A stretch of 64,000 nucleotides of DNA, taken from NCBI RefSeq assembly GCF_021432765.1, contig NZ_CP058908.1, positions 3,744,001 through 3,808,000 on the forward strand, given 5' to 3'. Position numbers and translations under genes: made by a program. Positions 17,074-26,527 of the stretch are shown piece after piece. The first letter of the stretch is position 1, and each line of letters begins with the position of its first letter. The notes beneath the pieces are model-generated. The model searched no databases, was not told the DNA's origin, and saw only the letters and a list, made by a program, of their open reading frames with translations. This stretch comes from Pseudomonas phenolilytica (GTDB taxonomy: Bacteria > Pseudomonadota > Gammaproteobacteria > Pseudomonadales > Pseudomonadaceae).

Positions 17074-18762
17074 TTATGCCTGAGCCGACCAACGGAACTC
17101 CACGCTCAGTCCGCGCCCGTCGGCCTGCCAGGCGAAACCGTCACTGAGCTGACGGATCAACTGCAATCCCCGTCCACGCAGAGATTCCACGCCGCGCGCC
17201 TCGCCCAGCGCGCGCTCGACATCGAAGCCCGTGCCGCTGTCCTGAATGCCGATGCGCAGGCGACCGCCCGCTGCGTCGCACTGGATATCCAGTTCGAGAC
17301 GGATGTAACCGTCCACCAGCGCGGCCAGACGCTCGCTACGCGCCTCGTAATAGCGGGCGAAGCCGGCGGCATCGCGCTTGAGCGCCGAATCCAGACCGAG
17401 CACGCCGTGCTCCAGCGCGTTGGAATACAGCTCGACCAGTACCGCATAAACGGCGCCGGCGCGAGGCCGCAGCTGATGGAACTGCAGCAGTACTTGCAGT
17501 AACAGCGGCAAGGGATTGCCGGCGCGCAGGCTGGCCGCACGCAGCTCGAAGCGCCCGGACCAGTTGGCCGGCCGGCCCTCCTTCGGCGCACCGAACGACA
17601 ACGGCAGCTGCAGCGCCGCCATTTTCTCGCTCAGATCGACCTCGACCAGGCTGAGGTCGTCGCGCAGCTGGCCGTGAAATGCCAGCAGCGCCTCCTCAAT
17701 CTCGTCGAACAGCCGCGTCGCATCACGGTTGGCATCGAGAACGGCCAGCAGGCGTTGTTCGCCGAACAGCTCGTCGCGGGCATTGATGCTCTCCACCACG
17801 CCGTCGGACAGCAGCAGCAGCCGGTCGCCGAGCTTCAGCGGGTGGCTCTCGAAGTGCGCATCGAACGCGCCTGGTGCCAGCACGCCCAGCGGCAGATGAC
17901 GCGACACCAGTGCTACGCGCTCGCCGTCGGGACGGATCAGGTAGCCGTCCGGCAGCCCGCCACTCCAGACATTCAGCACGCCCTGAGTGAGGTTGATGTC
18001 CAGCAATGTGGCGCAGCAGAACATCTCCACCGGCAGGATCTGTTTGAGCTTGGCATTCAGCTCGCGAAGGATGTCCTTGGCGGCGTAGCCCTTGGCCGTC
18101 ATGCCGTAGAAGGTCTCGGCCAGCGGCATGGCGCCGATCGCCGCCGGCAGGCCGTGGCCGGTGAAGTCGCCCAGCAGCACGAACATCTGTCCGGTCGGCG
18201 ATTGCGCCGCCAGCAGCAGGTCGCCGTTGAAGAGCGCACGCGGCGATTGCCGGTAGCGGATGTTCGGCGCGCCCAGGCAACCGGCATGCGCCACCTTGTC
18301 GAAGATCGCCTTGGCCGCGCGCTGCTCGTCGAGCAGCTGCTGGTTGCGCCGGGCGATCAGGTCGCGCTGCTCGACCACCGTCGCCTGCAGCCGACGCAGC
18401 CGATGCATGGCCTTGATCTTGGCTTCGAGAATTACCGGGTTGTACGGCTTGACGATGAAATCGTCGCCACCGGCATCCAGACAGCGCACCAGCGCCTGAT
18501 TCTCGCTGAGCGAGGTGAGGAAGATGATCGGTACCAGCTCGTCGCCAGCCAGGCTCTTGATCCGCCGCGCGGCCTCGAAGCCGTCCATCAGCGGCATCAG
18601 CGCATCCATCAGCACCAGTTGCGGACGCTCACGCTCGTAGAGCGCTACGGCTTCCAGGCCGTCGCTGGCGGTCAGCACGTGGTGGCCCTGGCGGGCGATG
18701 ATGGTCGACAGCAGCATCCGATCGACCGGGCTGTCCTCGGCGATCAGGATGGTCAGGCGCAT
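17074..18762 (-). CDS. hsbR: Response regulator with PP2C phosphatase and kinase domains, HsbR
   Basis: 562 residues. N-terminal receiver domain (D53 in LVLMDALMPLMDG), then a PPM/SpoIIE-type serine phosphatase (about 170-390, with GDFTGHGLPAAIGAMP and LLLLSDGVVESINA), then a GHKL-type anti-sigma kinase domain (about 420-562, with DSGTGFDVERALG). In P. aeruginosa HsbR, phosphorylated by HptB, sets the phosphorylation state of HsbA. An ATG start at 18760-18762 is favoured: GAGG lies 5 nt upstream. An in-frame GTG two codons earlier overlaps that site. Confidence 0.93.
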   Translation of the reverse strand: MRLTILIAEDSPVDRMLLSTIIARQGHHVLTASDGLEAVALYERERPQLVLMDALMPLMDGFEAARRIKSLAGDELVPIIFLTSLSENQALVRCLDAGGDDFIVKPYNPVILEAKIKAMHRLRRLQATVVEQRDLIARRNQQLLDEQRAAKAIFDKVAHAGCLGAPNIRYRQSPRALFNGDLLLAAQSPTGQMFVLLGDFTGHGLPAAIGAMPLAETFYGMTAKGYAAKDILRELNAKLKQILPVEMFCCATLLDINLTQGVLNVWSGGLPDGYLIRPDGERVALVSRHLPLGVLAPGAFDAHFESHPLKLGDRLLLLSDGVVESINARDELFGEQRLLAVLDANRDATRLFDEIEEALLAFHGQLRDDLSLVEVDLSEKMAALQLPLSFGAPKEGRPANWSGRFELRAASLRAGNPLPLLLQVLLQFHQLRPRAGAVYAVLVELYSNALEHGVLGLDSALKRDAAGFARYYEARSERLAALVDGYIRLELDIQCDAAGGRLRIGIQDSGTGFDVERALGEARGVESLRGRGLQLIRQLSDGFAWQADGRGLSVEFRWSAQA

Positions 18763-18769
18763 CGGCACC

Positions 18770-19075
18770 TCAGGCGATCACGAACAGTTGTTCGAAGTTG
18801 GACACCGAAAGAATCTTGCGCACGTCGGCATTGCAGTTGACCAGCCGGACGTCGGCTTCATCGCCGCCGGCATGATCGCGCAGCAGCAACAGCATGCCGA
18901 GCGCCGAGCTGTCGAGATAGGTCGCACCCTGCAGATCGACGACGTAGCGCTCGGGCGCGACGTCCTGGCGCTGGTACGCATCGCGGAATGCCTGGTGGGC
19001 GTTGAAATCGAAGCGTCCGCTGATGGCGATCGTCAGTTCGCGCCCATCGGCCGATGGTTGAGAAGTAATGGTCAT
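18770..19075 (-). CDS. hsbA: Anti-anti-sigma factor HsbA (STAS domain)
   Basis: 101-residue STAS domain. The segment YVVDLQGATYLDSSALGMLLLLRD contains the regulatory serine (about S56) phosphorylated in this family. In P. aeruginosa the unphosphorylated form binds FlgM and frees FliA, favouring swimming, while the phosphorylated form works with the diguanylate cyclase HsbD. It is followed directly by hsbR and preceded by a 184-bp gap after fliJ. That gap has a TATCAT sequence (minus strand, 19215-19220) that could be a -10 element, without a good -35. Confidence 0.92.
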   Translation of the reverse strand: MTITSQPSADGRELTIAISGRFDFNAHQAFRDAYQRQDVAPERYVVDLQGATYLDSSALGMLLLLRDHAGGDEADVRLVNCNADVRKILSVSNFEQLFVIA

Positions 19076-19259
19076 GTAGCACTCCCTGATCCGAAACGGG
19101 GTCTTGCCAGACCGCCATGCGCCACGTGAGAACGACTGTGCCTGCCGGCGAACCGGGCGCAGGCTGCACGGCGCTGAATGGGCGCGTACCAGCGAGCTGT
19201 CGCGGGCTGCTGCGATGATACCCGAGAAGATTTAGCATTCAGACCCTACAGCGGCAAGC

Positions 19260-19712
19260 TCAATCCTGCCGGGGCCGTCCTGCCAGCCGCTGCGAGAACT
19301 CGTCGAGCAGTTTCTGCTCACGCTTGTCGGCCGCGACGCGCGCCTCGCGCAAATAACTCTCCACCAGCTTGCTCAGCCCTTCGAGCCGCGCGTGCCGCTG
19401 CTGCCACTGGCTTCGCAGCTTGGCCAGGTTGTCGCGATGCCAGGCCACGCTGCGCTGCTGCTGGCCGATGGCCGATTCGAGCTGGGACAGAAAACGCTGA
19501 TAGTTCATCAGCCACTGGCCGGACACGCCTTGGCTGCCCTGGCGCAGCCACTGCTGCTGGTAATCGCTGAAATACTGCTCGAGCTCGCCGAGCTTGGCCT
19601 CGGCCTGCGACAGCTGCATCTGCCCCTGACCGAGCATGCGCGCGGCGTCGCGCTCGGCCTTCTGCGCCATCTCGATCACCGGCGCCAACCGGTCGGCACG
19701 ACTGCTTGCCAC
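19260..19712 (-). CDS. fliJ: Flagellar export chaperone/ATPase stalk protein FliJ
   Basis: 150 residues, almost entirely coiled coil, rich in Gln, Arg, Glu and Leu (for example AQKAERDAARMLGQGQMQLSQAEAKLGELEQYF). FliJ inserts into the FliI hexamer and links it to FlhA. It starts 3 bp after fliI, and is the last gene of the fliEFGHIJ set. Confidence 0.93.
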   Translation of the reverse strand: MASSRADRLAPVIEMAQKAERDAARMLGQGQMQLSQAEAKLGELEQYFSDYQQQWLRQGSQGVSGQWLMNYQRFLSQLESAIGQQQRSVAWHRDNLAKLRSQWQQRHARLEGLSKLVESYLREARVAADKREQKLLDEFSQRLAGRPRQD

Positions 19713-19715
19713 GGA

Positions 19716-21074
19716 TTACGCGCCCTGACGCGGGCCGAATACCGCGGCCAGTTGTGCCGCGCTTTCCTCCAGCCGCTCGCTTTCGTTCAGACCCTGGCGC
19801 AGGTAGCGAACCATCTCGGCCTGGCGGGCGATGGCAAGGTCGGTATCCGGGTCGCCGCCGGGCACGTAGGCACCGACGCTGATCAGGTCGCGACTCTGCT
19901 GGTAACGCGACCACAGCTGCTTGAAACGCTGCGAGGCGCGCACATGCTCGGCATCGACCACTTGCGGCATGACCCGGCTGATCGACGCTTCGATATCGAT
20001 GGCCGGGTAGTGGCCCTCCTCGGCCAGCCGCCGCGACAGCACGATGTGGCCGTCGAGCACGCCGCGCGCAGCATCGGCGATCGGGTCCTGCTGATCGTCG
20101 CCTTCGGAGAGCACCGTGTAGAACGCGGTGATCGAGCCGCCGCCCTGCTCGGCATTACCGGCGCGCTCGACCAGACTCGGCAGCTTGGCGAACACCGATG
20201 GCGGATAGCCCTTGGTCGCCGGCGGCTCGCCGATGGCCAGGGCAATTTCGCGCTGGGCCTGGGCGTAGCGCGTCAGCGAATCCATCAGCAGCAGGACGTT
20301 CTTGCCTTTGTCGCGAAAGTACTCGGCGATGCGCGTGCAGTACTGTGCGGCGCGCAGGCGCATCAGCGGCGCCTCATCGGCGGGCGAAGCGACCACCACC
20401 GAGCGCTTGAGGCTCTCCTCGCCGAGGATGTGTTCAATGAATTCCTTGACCTCGCGGCCACGCTCGCCGATCAGGCCGACGACAATGATGTCCGCCTCGG
20501 TGAACTTGGTCATCATGCCCAGCAGCACCGACTTACCGACGCCGGTACCGGCGAACAGTCCCAGACGCTGGCCGCGGCCGACGGTGAGCAGGCCGTTGAT
20601 GCTGCGGATGCCGACGTCCAGCGGCTCGCTGATCGGATGGCGCTTGAGCGGGTTGATCACCGGGCCGTCCATCGGCACCCAGTCCTCGGCGCGCATGCCG
20701 CCCTTGCCGTCCAGCGCGCGGCCGGCGCCGTCGAGCACCCGGCCAAGCATCGACATGCCCATCGGCAGGCGACCGGTGTTGGGCAGCGGCACCACCCGCG
20801 CACCCGGCGCGATACCGGCGAGACTGCCGACCGGCATCAGATAGAGCTTGCCGCTGGAGAAGCCCATGACCTCGGCCTCGACCTCGGTCGGGTGGTAGCT
20901 GTCGTCGTTGATCACCCGGCAGCGGCTGCCGACCGCGGCGCGCAGGCCTTCGGCCTCCAGCGTCAGGCCGACCATGCGCAGCAGACGGCCTTCGAGAATC
21001 GGCTGACTGGGCAGCTTGACCGCCTCCGTGTAGCAGGCCAGGCGCCGGGCGAAACTGACCCGGTCAAGGCGCAT
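19716..21074 (-). CDS. fliI: Flagellum-specific ATPase FliI
   Basis: 452-residue F1-beta-like ATPase of the export apparatus. Walker A is [17 protein letters not shown], Walker B is [21 protein letters not shown], and the family stretch [26 protein letters not shown] is present. The start codon lies inside the end of fliH (11-bp overlap), indicating coupled translation with its regulator. Confidence 0.97.
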   Translation of the reverse strand: MRLDRVSFARRLACYTEAVKLPSQPILEGRLLRMVGLTLEAEGLRAAVGSRCRVINDDSYHPTEVEAEVMGFSSGKLYLMPVGSLAGIAPGARVVPLPNTGRLPMGMSMLGRVLDGAGRALDGKGGMRAEDWVPMDGPVINPLKRHPISEPLDVGIRSINGLLTVGRGQRLGLFAGTGVGKSVLLGMMTKFTEADIIVVGLIGERGREVKEFIEHILGEESLKRSVVVASPADEAPLMRLRAAQYCTRIAEYFRDKGKNVLLLMDSLTRYAQAQREIALAIGEPPATKGYPPSVFAKLPSLVERAGNAEQGGGSITAFYTVLSEGDDQQDPIADAARGVLDGHIVLSRRLAEEGHYPAIDIEASISRVMPQVVDAEHVRASQRFKQLWSRYQQSRDLISVGAYVPGGDPDTDLAIARQAEMVRYLRQGLNESERLEESAAQLAAVFGPRQGA

Positions 21075-21834
21075 CGGGGTGGTCCAGATCGAGGTGCAGG
21101 TCAGCCGCCGGCGGATGGGTGGCGTTCTCGCGCTGTTGCTCGAACAGCTGCTTGATCGCCTGGCTCAGGCGCGTCTCGACGCTGGCATCGATGCGGCTGT
21201 GTTCGGTCTCGATGAGGCAGCCGCCGGGCAGCAGGCTGGCATCTTCGAGAATCCGCCAGCTCTCCTCGTGGCGCTCGCGCAGCGCCTTGATCATTTCGAA
21301 ATCCTGTGGATTGACGTGAACATGCACATTCTGCGCGCCCATCGGCAGCAGCTTGAGCGCCTCACGCAGCACCTGGCGGATCTGGCTGGAATCGATCAGC
21401 AGATCGCGCTGGATCACCTCGCGTGACAGGTGTCTGACCAGTGTGACCAGAGCGTGTTCGAGGTTGCGATCCTGCTCGGCGATCGGATCGAGCAACTGCG
21501 TCATCAACTGCTCCAGGCTTTGCAGGCGTGCGGCCAGCACCGTCTCGGCCTCCTGGCGCGCCTTCAGCTGGCCGGCGTGGAAGCCGTCCTTCTCGCCGGT
21601 GGCGAAGCCGTCGTTGTAGGCCTCCTGGCGAATCGCTTCCAGCTCGTCGAGTGTCAAGGGTTTGACTTCCTCGACAGGTACCTCTTCGCTGTGCGCCAGC
21701 TCTTCGACGATCGGTTCCGCTTCGAGGGGCGCTTCGGCTGCCGCACCCTCGGCGTCGAAGCTGGGCAACGCCCAGCGGTCGAACAGCCGCACGTCCTGGG
21801 CACGGATCACATCGCTGGGATTTTCCTTGGCCAC
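21064..21834 (-). CDS. fliH: Flagellar assembly protein FliH
   Basis: 256 residues. Acidic N-terminal part, a coiled central stalk ([34 protein letters not shown]) with the Gly-spaced helix typical of FliH, and a C-terminal domain that binds FliI and restrains its ATPase. It lies 3 bp after fliG and overlaps fliI by 11 bp. Confidence 0.93.
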   Translation of the reverse strand: MAKENPSDVIRAQDVRLFDRWALPSFDAEGAAAEAPLEAEPIVEELAHSEEVPVEEVKPLTLDELEAIRQEAYNDGFATGEKDGFHAGQLKARQEAETVLAARLQSLEQLMTQLLDPIAEQDRNLEHALVTLVRHLSREVIQRDLLIDSSQIRQVLREALKLLPMGAQNVHVHVNPQDFEMIKALRERHEESWRILEDASLLPGGCLIETEHSRIDASVETRLSQAIKQLFEQQRENATHPPAADLHLDLDHPDAP

Positions 21835-21837
21835 GGC

Positions 21838-22854
21838 TTAGACCATTTCCTCGCCGCCCTTGGCACCCAGGACGATCTCCCCGGCTTCGGCCATGCGGCG
21901 GGCGATGGTGAGGATTTCCTTCTGCGCGTTCTCGACTTCGCTGACGCGCACCGGGCCCTTGGCCTCCAGGTCGTCGCGCAGCAGTTCGCCGGCACGCTTG
22001 GACATGTTCTTGAAGACCTTTTCCTTGATCGCTTCGTCGGCACCCTTGAGCGCCAGCACCAGCACGTCGGAGGAAACCTCGCGCAGCAGGATCTGAATGC
22101 CGCGGTCGTCGACGTCGGCCAGGTTGTCGAAGACGAACATCAGGTCCTCGATCTGCGTGGACAGGTCCTCGTCGACTTCGCGGATGGCGTCCATCAGCTG
22201 GCCTTCGATGGAGCTGTCGAGGTAGTTCATGATGTCGGCGGCACGCTTCACGCCGCCAAGGCTGGCGCGGCTGGTGTTGGTGTTACCGGAGAATTGCTTC
22301 TCGAGGATCAGGTTGAGTTCCTTCAGCGCCGCCGGCTGCACGGTGTTGAGCGACGACACGCGCAGCACGATGTCCAGACGCACCTTGTGGTCGAAGTGCG
22401 ACAGCACCTCGCCGGCCTGATCGGGGTCCAGATAGGCCACGACAATCGCCTGGATCTGCGGGTGCTCGTAGCGGATCACGTCCGCCACGGCGCGCGGTTC
22501 CATCCACTTCAGGCTGTCCAGGCCGCTGGTGTTGCCGCCCAGCAGGATGCGGTCGATCAGACCGCCGGCCTTGTCCTCGCCCAGCGCCTGGGTGAGCATC
22601 TTGCGGATGTAGCCGTCGGAGCCGACGCCGAGGCTGGTCTGGTCGCCGACGATCTCGACGAATTCGCTCATCACCCGCTCGACCTGCTCGCGGTGGATGT
22701 TGCGCATCTGCGCCATCGCCGTGCCGACCCGCTGCACTTCCTTCGGACCGAGGTGACGCAGCACCTGCGCGGCATCGGTTTCACCCAGCGACAGCAGCAG
22801 GATGGCGGCCTTGTCGACCTTGTTGAGCTTGGTTTGAACCCGGTTCTCACTCAT
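21838..22854 (-). CDS. fliG: Flagellar motor switch protein FliG
   Basis: 338 residues, three armadillo-like domains. The N-terminal domain (LNKVDKAAILLLSLGETDAAQVLRHL) binds FliF. The C-terminal domain carries the charged torque helix (DLMFVFDNLADVDDRGIQILLREVSSDVLVLALKG) that meets the stator. It overlaps fliF by 8 bp at its 5' end. Confidence 0.97.
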   Translation of the reverse strand: MSENRVQTKLNKVDKAAILLLSLGETDAAQVLRHLGPKEVQRVGTAMAQMRNIHREQVERVMSEFVEIVGDQTSLGVGSDGYIRKMLTQALGEDKAGGLIDRILLGGNTSGLDSLKWMEPRAVADVIRYEHPQIQAIVVAYLDPDQAGEVLSHFDHKVRLDIVLRVSSLNTVQPAALKELNLILEKQFSGNTNTSRASLGGVKRAADIMNYLDSSIEGQLMDAIREVDEDLSTQIEDLMFVFDNLADVDDRGIQILLREVSSDVLVLALKGADEAIKEKVFKNMSKRAGELLRDDLEAKGPVRVSEVENAQKEILTIARRMAEAGEIVLGAKGGEEMV

Positions 22855-24634
22855 CGGCGTTGATCCACTCTTTCACCACCTGGGCGACCCGTCCCGGATC
22901 TTCGGCCACCAGGTTCTTGATCGCGTTGAGCTGGGCTTCGTATCCCTCGCTCGGACTCGGCAACATGATGTTCTGCGGACCGCTCAGGCTGACGCGGTCG
23001 TTGGCCAGCGCACCGTCGACGCCGTCCATGTCTCCCAGTTCGACATCGCCGTCGCCAATGTTCTGCAGTTCCTTGCCCTTGCCGGCATGGGTCAGGTTGT
23101 TCAGCACCGGACGCAGCACGCCGAACACCAGCACCAGGATGAACAGCACGCCCAACACCTGCTTGACCACATCCCAGAACCAGGGCTGCGAGTAGAACGG
23201 GATGTCGATCACCGCGTCGTCGAAGGAATCCGCGACGAAGGCGGTATTGATCACGCTGACGCTGTCGCCACGGCTGGCATCAAAGCCCACGGCGTCCTGC
23301 ACCAGGCGGGTGAAGCGCGCCAGGTCGTCGGCCGTCCACGGCGTACGGGTGACTTCTCCGGCGGCATTGGTCATGACCTGGTCGTCGACCACCACCGCCA
23401 CCGACAGCCGGCGCAGGCGACCCTGCTGCTGCTTGGTGTAGCTGATCGAGCGATCCAGCTCGTAGTTGCGGGTGGCCTGCTCGCGCTTGTCCGAGGGATA
23501 TGGTGCCAGCATCGGCTGACCGGTCGCCGGATCCATGATCTGCTGACCGTTGGCATCCAGCAGCGGCTGGCCGGGTGCCACGGCGCCCGCGGCGGCGGCC
23601 TGCTGCCTGGCCTGCTCCGGCGCCGAAGCCGGTCCGGGCGGCTGATTGCTCAGCGCACCGGGCACGCCCTGCGGCGGCAGGCTGCTCTGGCGCTGCTCGT
23701 TGACGCTCTGCTCGCTGCGCAGTGCCGGCTGGTCAGGGTTGAAGGTTTCCGAGGTGGACTCCACCGCACTGAAATCGACGTCCGCCGAGACTTCCGCCTT
23801 GTAGCGACCGCTGCCCAGCACCGGCTGCAGGATGTTGTGCACGCGCTGGGTGTAGAGGCCTTCCATGCGCCGGCTGTAGTCGAACTGCTTGCCGGCCATG
23901 GTCAGCTCGGACAGCTCCTGCTGGTCGGACAGCAGGTTGCCCTTCTGGTCCACCACGGTGATCTGCGACTTGCTCAGCTCCGGCACGCTGGTGGCGACCA
24001 GGTTGATGATCGCCATCACCTGACTCGGCTCCAGCGAGCGGCCCGGGTACAGCTCGACCAGCACCGAGGCGCTGGGCTTGCGTTCGTCACGGACGAACAC
24101 CGAACTCTTGGGAATCGCCAGGTGCACGCGGGCACCCTTGACGTTGTTCAGGCTGGACACGGTGCGAGCCAGTTCGCCTTCCAGGCCGCGGCGATAACGG
24201 GTCGCCTCCATGAACTGGCTGGTACCCAGGCCCTGCTCCTTGTCGAGAATTTCAAAGCCGATGTTGCTGTCGGCGGGCGCAATGCCGGCACCGGCGAGCT
24301 TCAGCCGGGCGCGCGCCAGGTCGTCGGCCTTGACCAGCAGCGCGCCGGAATTGGGTTCGACGGTGTAGGCGATATCCGCCGCGGCGAGCGTCTCCATCAC
24401 CTGATTGGCGTCCATACCGGCCAGGCTGCCGAGCAGCGGGCGGTAGTCCGGCTGCTGCGACCAGAGCACCACGGCGAAACCGATGGCGACGCTCGCCGCC
24501 AGCCCGACCAGCAGGCCGATCTGGCGCAGCATCGACATCTCAGAGAGATTTTCCAGGAACGACAGCCCCAGCAGCGGCTTCTTCGCCTCTACCGCGCCGC
24601 TCTGCACCGGAACGTTGCTCACCGCATCAGCCAT
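22847..24634 (-). CDS. fliF: Flagellar MS-ring protein FliF
   Basis: 595 residues. Membrane helices at about 38-58 (IGLLVGLAASVAIGFAVVLW) and about 480-500 flank a periplasmic part with the two ring-building motifs (RARLKLAGAGIAP and ARVHLAIPKSSVFVRDERKPSASVLVEL). The C-terminal tail binds FliG. A Gln/Pro/Ala-rich loop (about 330-380) is inserted in the periplasmic region. It follows fliE by 13 bp. Confidence 0.97.
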   Translation of the reverse strand: MADAVSNVPVQSGAVEAKKPLLGLSFLENLSEMSMLRQIGLLVGLAASVAIGFAVVLWSQQPDYRPLLGSLAGMDANQVMETLAAADIAYTVEPNSGALLVKADDLARARLKLAGAGIAPADSNIGFEILDKEQGLGTSQFMEATRYRRGLEGELARTVSSLNNVKGARVHLAIPKSSVFVRDERKPSASVLVELYPGRSLEPSQVMAIINLVATSVPELSKSQITVVDQKGNLLSDQQELSELTMAGKQFDYSRRMEGLYTQRVHNILQPVLGSGRYKAEVSADVDFSAVESTSETFNPDQPALRSEQSVNEQRQSSLPPQGVPGALSNQPPGPASAPEQARQQAAAAGAVAPGQPLLDANGQQIMDPATGQPMLAPYPSDKREQATRNYELDRSISYTKQQQGRLRRLSVAVVVDDQVMTNAAGEVTRTPWTADDLARFTRLVQDAVGFDASRGDSVSVINTAFVADSFDDAVIDIPFYSQPWFWDVVKQVLGVLFILVLVFGVLRPVLNNLTHAGKGKELQNIGDGDVELGDMDGVDGALANDRVSLSGPQNIMLPSPSEGYEAQLNAIKNLVAEDPGRVAQVVKEWINADE

Positions 24635-24647
24635 AATTCAATCCGCC

Positions 24648-24977
24648 TCACACCGGCATCTGCATGATGTCTTGATAGGCCTGGACCAGCTTGTTACGCA
24701 CTTGGGTCAGGGCCTGGAAAGAAACGCTGGCCTTCTGCGAGGCGATCATCACTTCGGTCAGGTCGACGCCGCCCTGCCCCATCTCGAAGGCGGAGGACAT
24801 CTGACTGGAAACCTGCTGGGTTTCGTGCACCTTGTTCACCGCCTGGCCGAGCATGTCGGAGAAGCTCGGCGCACCGGCTTCCTGTACCGGCGTCTCGGGC
24901 TTGGTGCGTGCCATGGCATCGGTCTGCATGGCCCGCATTTCCAGCATCAAGCGATTGAATTGGACACCCTGACTCAT
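24648..24977 (-). CDS. fliE: Flagellar hook-basal body protein FliE
   Basis: 109 residues. The C-terminal FliE signature ([41 protein letters not shown]) is complete. FliE links the MS ring to the rod. It is the first gene of the fliEFGHIJ unit, and a sigma-54 promoter lies 58 bp upstream. Confidence 0.96.
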   Translation of the reverse strand: MSQGVQFNRLMLEMRAMQTDAMARTKPETPVQEAGAPSFSDMLGQAVNKVHETQQVSSQMSSAFEMGQGGVDLTEVMIASQKASVSFQALTQVRNKLVQAYQDIMQMPV

Positions 24978-25034
24978 CTACTTCCTCCAACAGCCACGGA
25001 TTTTTGACGCTACGTGGCAGGCAGTGAGTAGATA

Positions 25035-25049
25035 GCAACAAGGGTGCCA
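25035..25049 (-). promoter_or_regulatory. Sigma-54 promoter of fliEFGHIJ
   Basis: Minus strand TGGCAC-CCTTG-TTGC, an exact match to the -24/-12 consensus. It lies 58 bp before fliE, in the 253-bp gap shared with the divergent BenE-type transporter gene. The rest of that gap shows no other clear element. Confidence 0.85.
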
Positions 25050-25230
25050 GAAACTGTGACATGCCCTGCCGCCGGCCCCTCCCTTCGTCCGACTGCGAAC
25101 ACCGACACTGTTCCGGCGAACCCGGCGCCGGCTGTACTGCATGGCGCGCGCATCGCGCCGGTAGGCTAGCCTGCAGATTCGCCCCGGCCCGGCCGGCGGC
25201 GCCCCGTCGGCCCGCACAAGAACAAGCACC

Positions 25231-26418
25231 ATGACCGAATCCGTCCGCCTCGGACTGCGCCCCCTCGGCGACAGCTCGCCCTCGACCGTCGTCGCCGGCT
25301 TCATCGCCATGCTGACCGGCTACACCAGCTCGCTGGTACTGATGTTCCAAGCCGGCCAGGCAGCCGGTCTGAGCGCCGGGCAGATTTCCTCGTGGATCTG
25401 GGCGCTGTCGATCGGCATGGCGATCTGCAGCGTCGGCCTGTCGCTGCGTTACCGCACGCCGGTGGTGGTCGCCTGGTCAACGCCCGGTGCCGCCCTGCTG
25501 ATCGCCAGTCTGCCCGGCGTACCGTATGCCGAGGCGATTGGCGCTTACATCTTCGCCTCGGCGCTGATCGTGCTGTGCGGGCTTACCGGCAGCTTCGAAC
25601 GGTTGATGCGCCGCGTCCCCGCGTCGCTCGCCGCGGCGCTGCTGGCCGGCGTGCTGTTCAATATCGGCAGCGAGATTTTCCGCGCCGTGCCGGCCCAGCC
25701 GTTGCTGGTGCTGGGCATGTTCTTCACCTACCTGCTGGGCAAACGGCTGCTGCCGCGCTATGCGGTGCCGGGTGCGCTGGTGGTCGGCTGCGTGTTGGCG
25801 GCCGTGCAAGGGCTGCTGGATTTCCGCGACTTGCGTCTGGAACTGGCGGTGCCGGTATGGACCACGCCGGCGCTCTCATTTGCCGCGATTCTCAGCATCG
25901 GCATCCCGCTGTTCGTCATCGCGATGGCGTCGCAGAACATGCCGGGGCTGGCGGTGCTGCGTGCCGAGGGTTACGACGTACCGGCCTCGCCGCTGATTTC
26001 GGTGACCGGCATCGCCTCGGTGCTGCTGGCGCCGTTCGGCTCGCACGGCATCCATCTGGCGGCGATCACCATGGCGATCTGCGCCGGCCCCGAGGCGCAT
26101 CCCGACCCGCGCAAGCGCTACACGGCGGCGGCGTGGTGCGGGGTATTTTATGGCATCGCCGGCATCTTCGGCGCGACCCTGGCAGCGCTGTTCGCGGCGT
26201 TTCCAGCGGCGCTGGTGCTGTCGATCGCGGCGCTCGCGCTGCTCGGCTCGATCGGTGCGGGGCTGACCCAGGCCATGCAGCAGCCGCATGAGCGCGAGGC
26301 GGCGCTGATTACCTTCATGGTCACGGCATCGGGACTGACGCTGTTCGGCATCGGGGCCGCGCTGTGGGGCTTGATTGCGGGGGTGGTGACGTTGCTGGTG
26401 CTAAGCAAGCGAGACTGA
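25231..26418 (+). CDS. BenE-family benzoate:H+ symporter
   Basis: 395 residues with about 12 hydrophobic helices; inner-membrane proton symporter family for benzoate (also seen as YdcO). Family-like stretches include the N-terminal STVVAGFIAMLTGYTSSLVLMFQAG, VAWSTPGAALL and QNMPGLAVLRAEGYDVP. The start MTESVRLGL follows AAGAACAAGCACC without a strong ribosome-binding site. No benzoate catabolic genes lie nearby, so the substrate is uncertain. It borders the flagellar cluster at fliE, divergently, and converges with the dehydrogenase gene downstream (109-bp gap with no obvious hairpin). Confidence 0.88.
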   Translation: MTESVRLGLRPLGDSSPSTVVAGFIAMLTGYTSSLVLMFQAGQAAGLSAGQISSWIWALSIGMAICSVGLSLRYRTPVVVAWSTPGAALLIASLPGVPYAEAIGAYIFASALIVLCGLTGSFERLMRRVPASLAAALLAGVLFNIGSEIFRAVPAQPLLVLGMFFTYLLGKRLLPRYAVPGALVVGCVLAAVQGLLDFRDLRLELAVPVWTTPALSFAAILSIGIPLFVIAMASQNMPGLAVLRAEGYDVPASPLISVTGIASVLLAPFGSHGIHLAAITMAICAGPEAHPDPRKRYTAAAWCGVFYGIAGIFGATLAALFAAFPAALVLSIAALALLGSIGAGLTQAMQQPHEREAALITFMVTASGLTLFGIGAALWGLIAGVVTLLVLSKRD

Positions 26419-26527
26419 GCGCGCCTGGTTTTCCGCGCCGCTCCGGGGCGGCCCGGGGCAGGCACGCTGACCGGCAGGGCGAAACCCGAGGCACTCGCGA
26501 ATCGCCCAGCTCCCGACACCCAGAACG

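Noticed and set aside
19076-19259. Sigma-28 promoter ahead of hsbA
   Set aside because: A TAAA is present, but the downstream -10 does not match GCCGATAA. A TATCAT that could be a sigma-70 -10 has no good -35.
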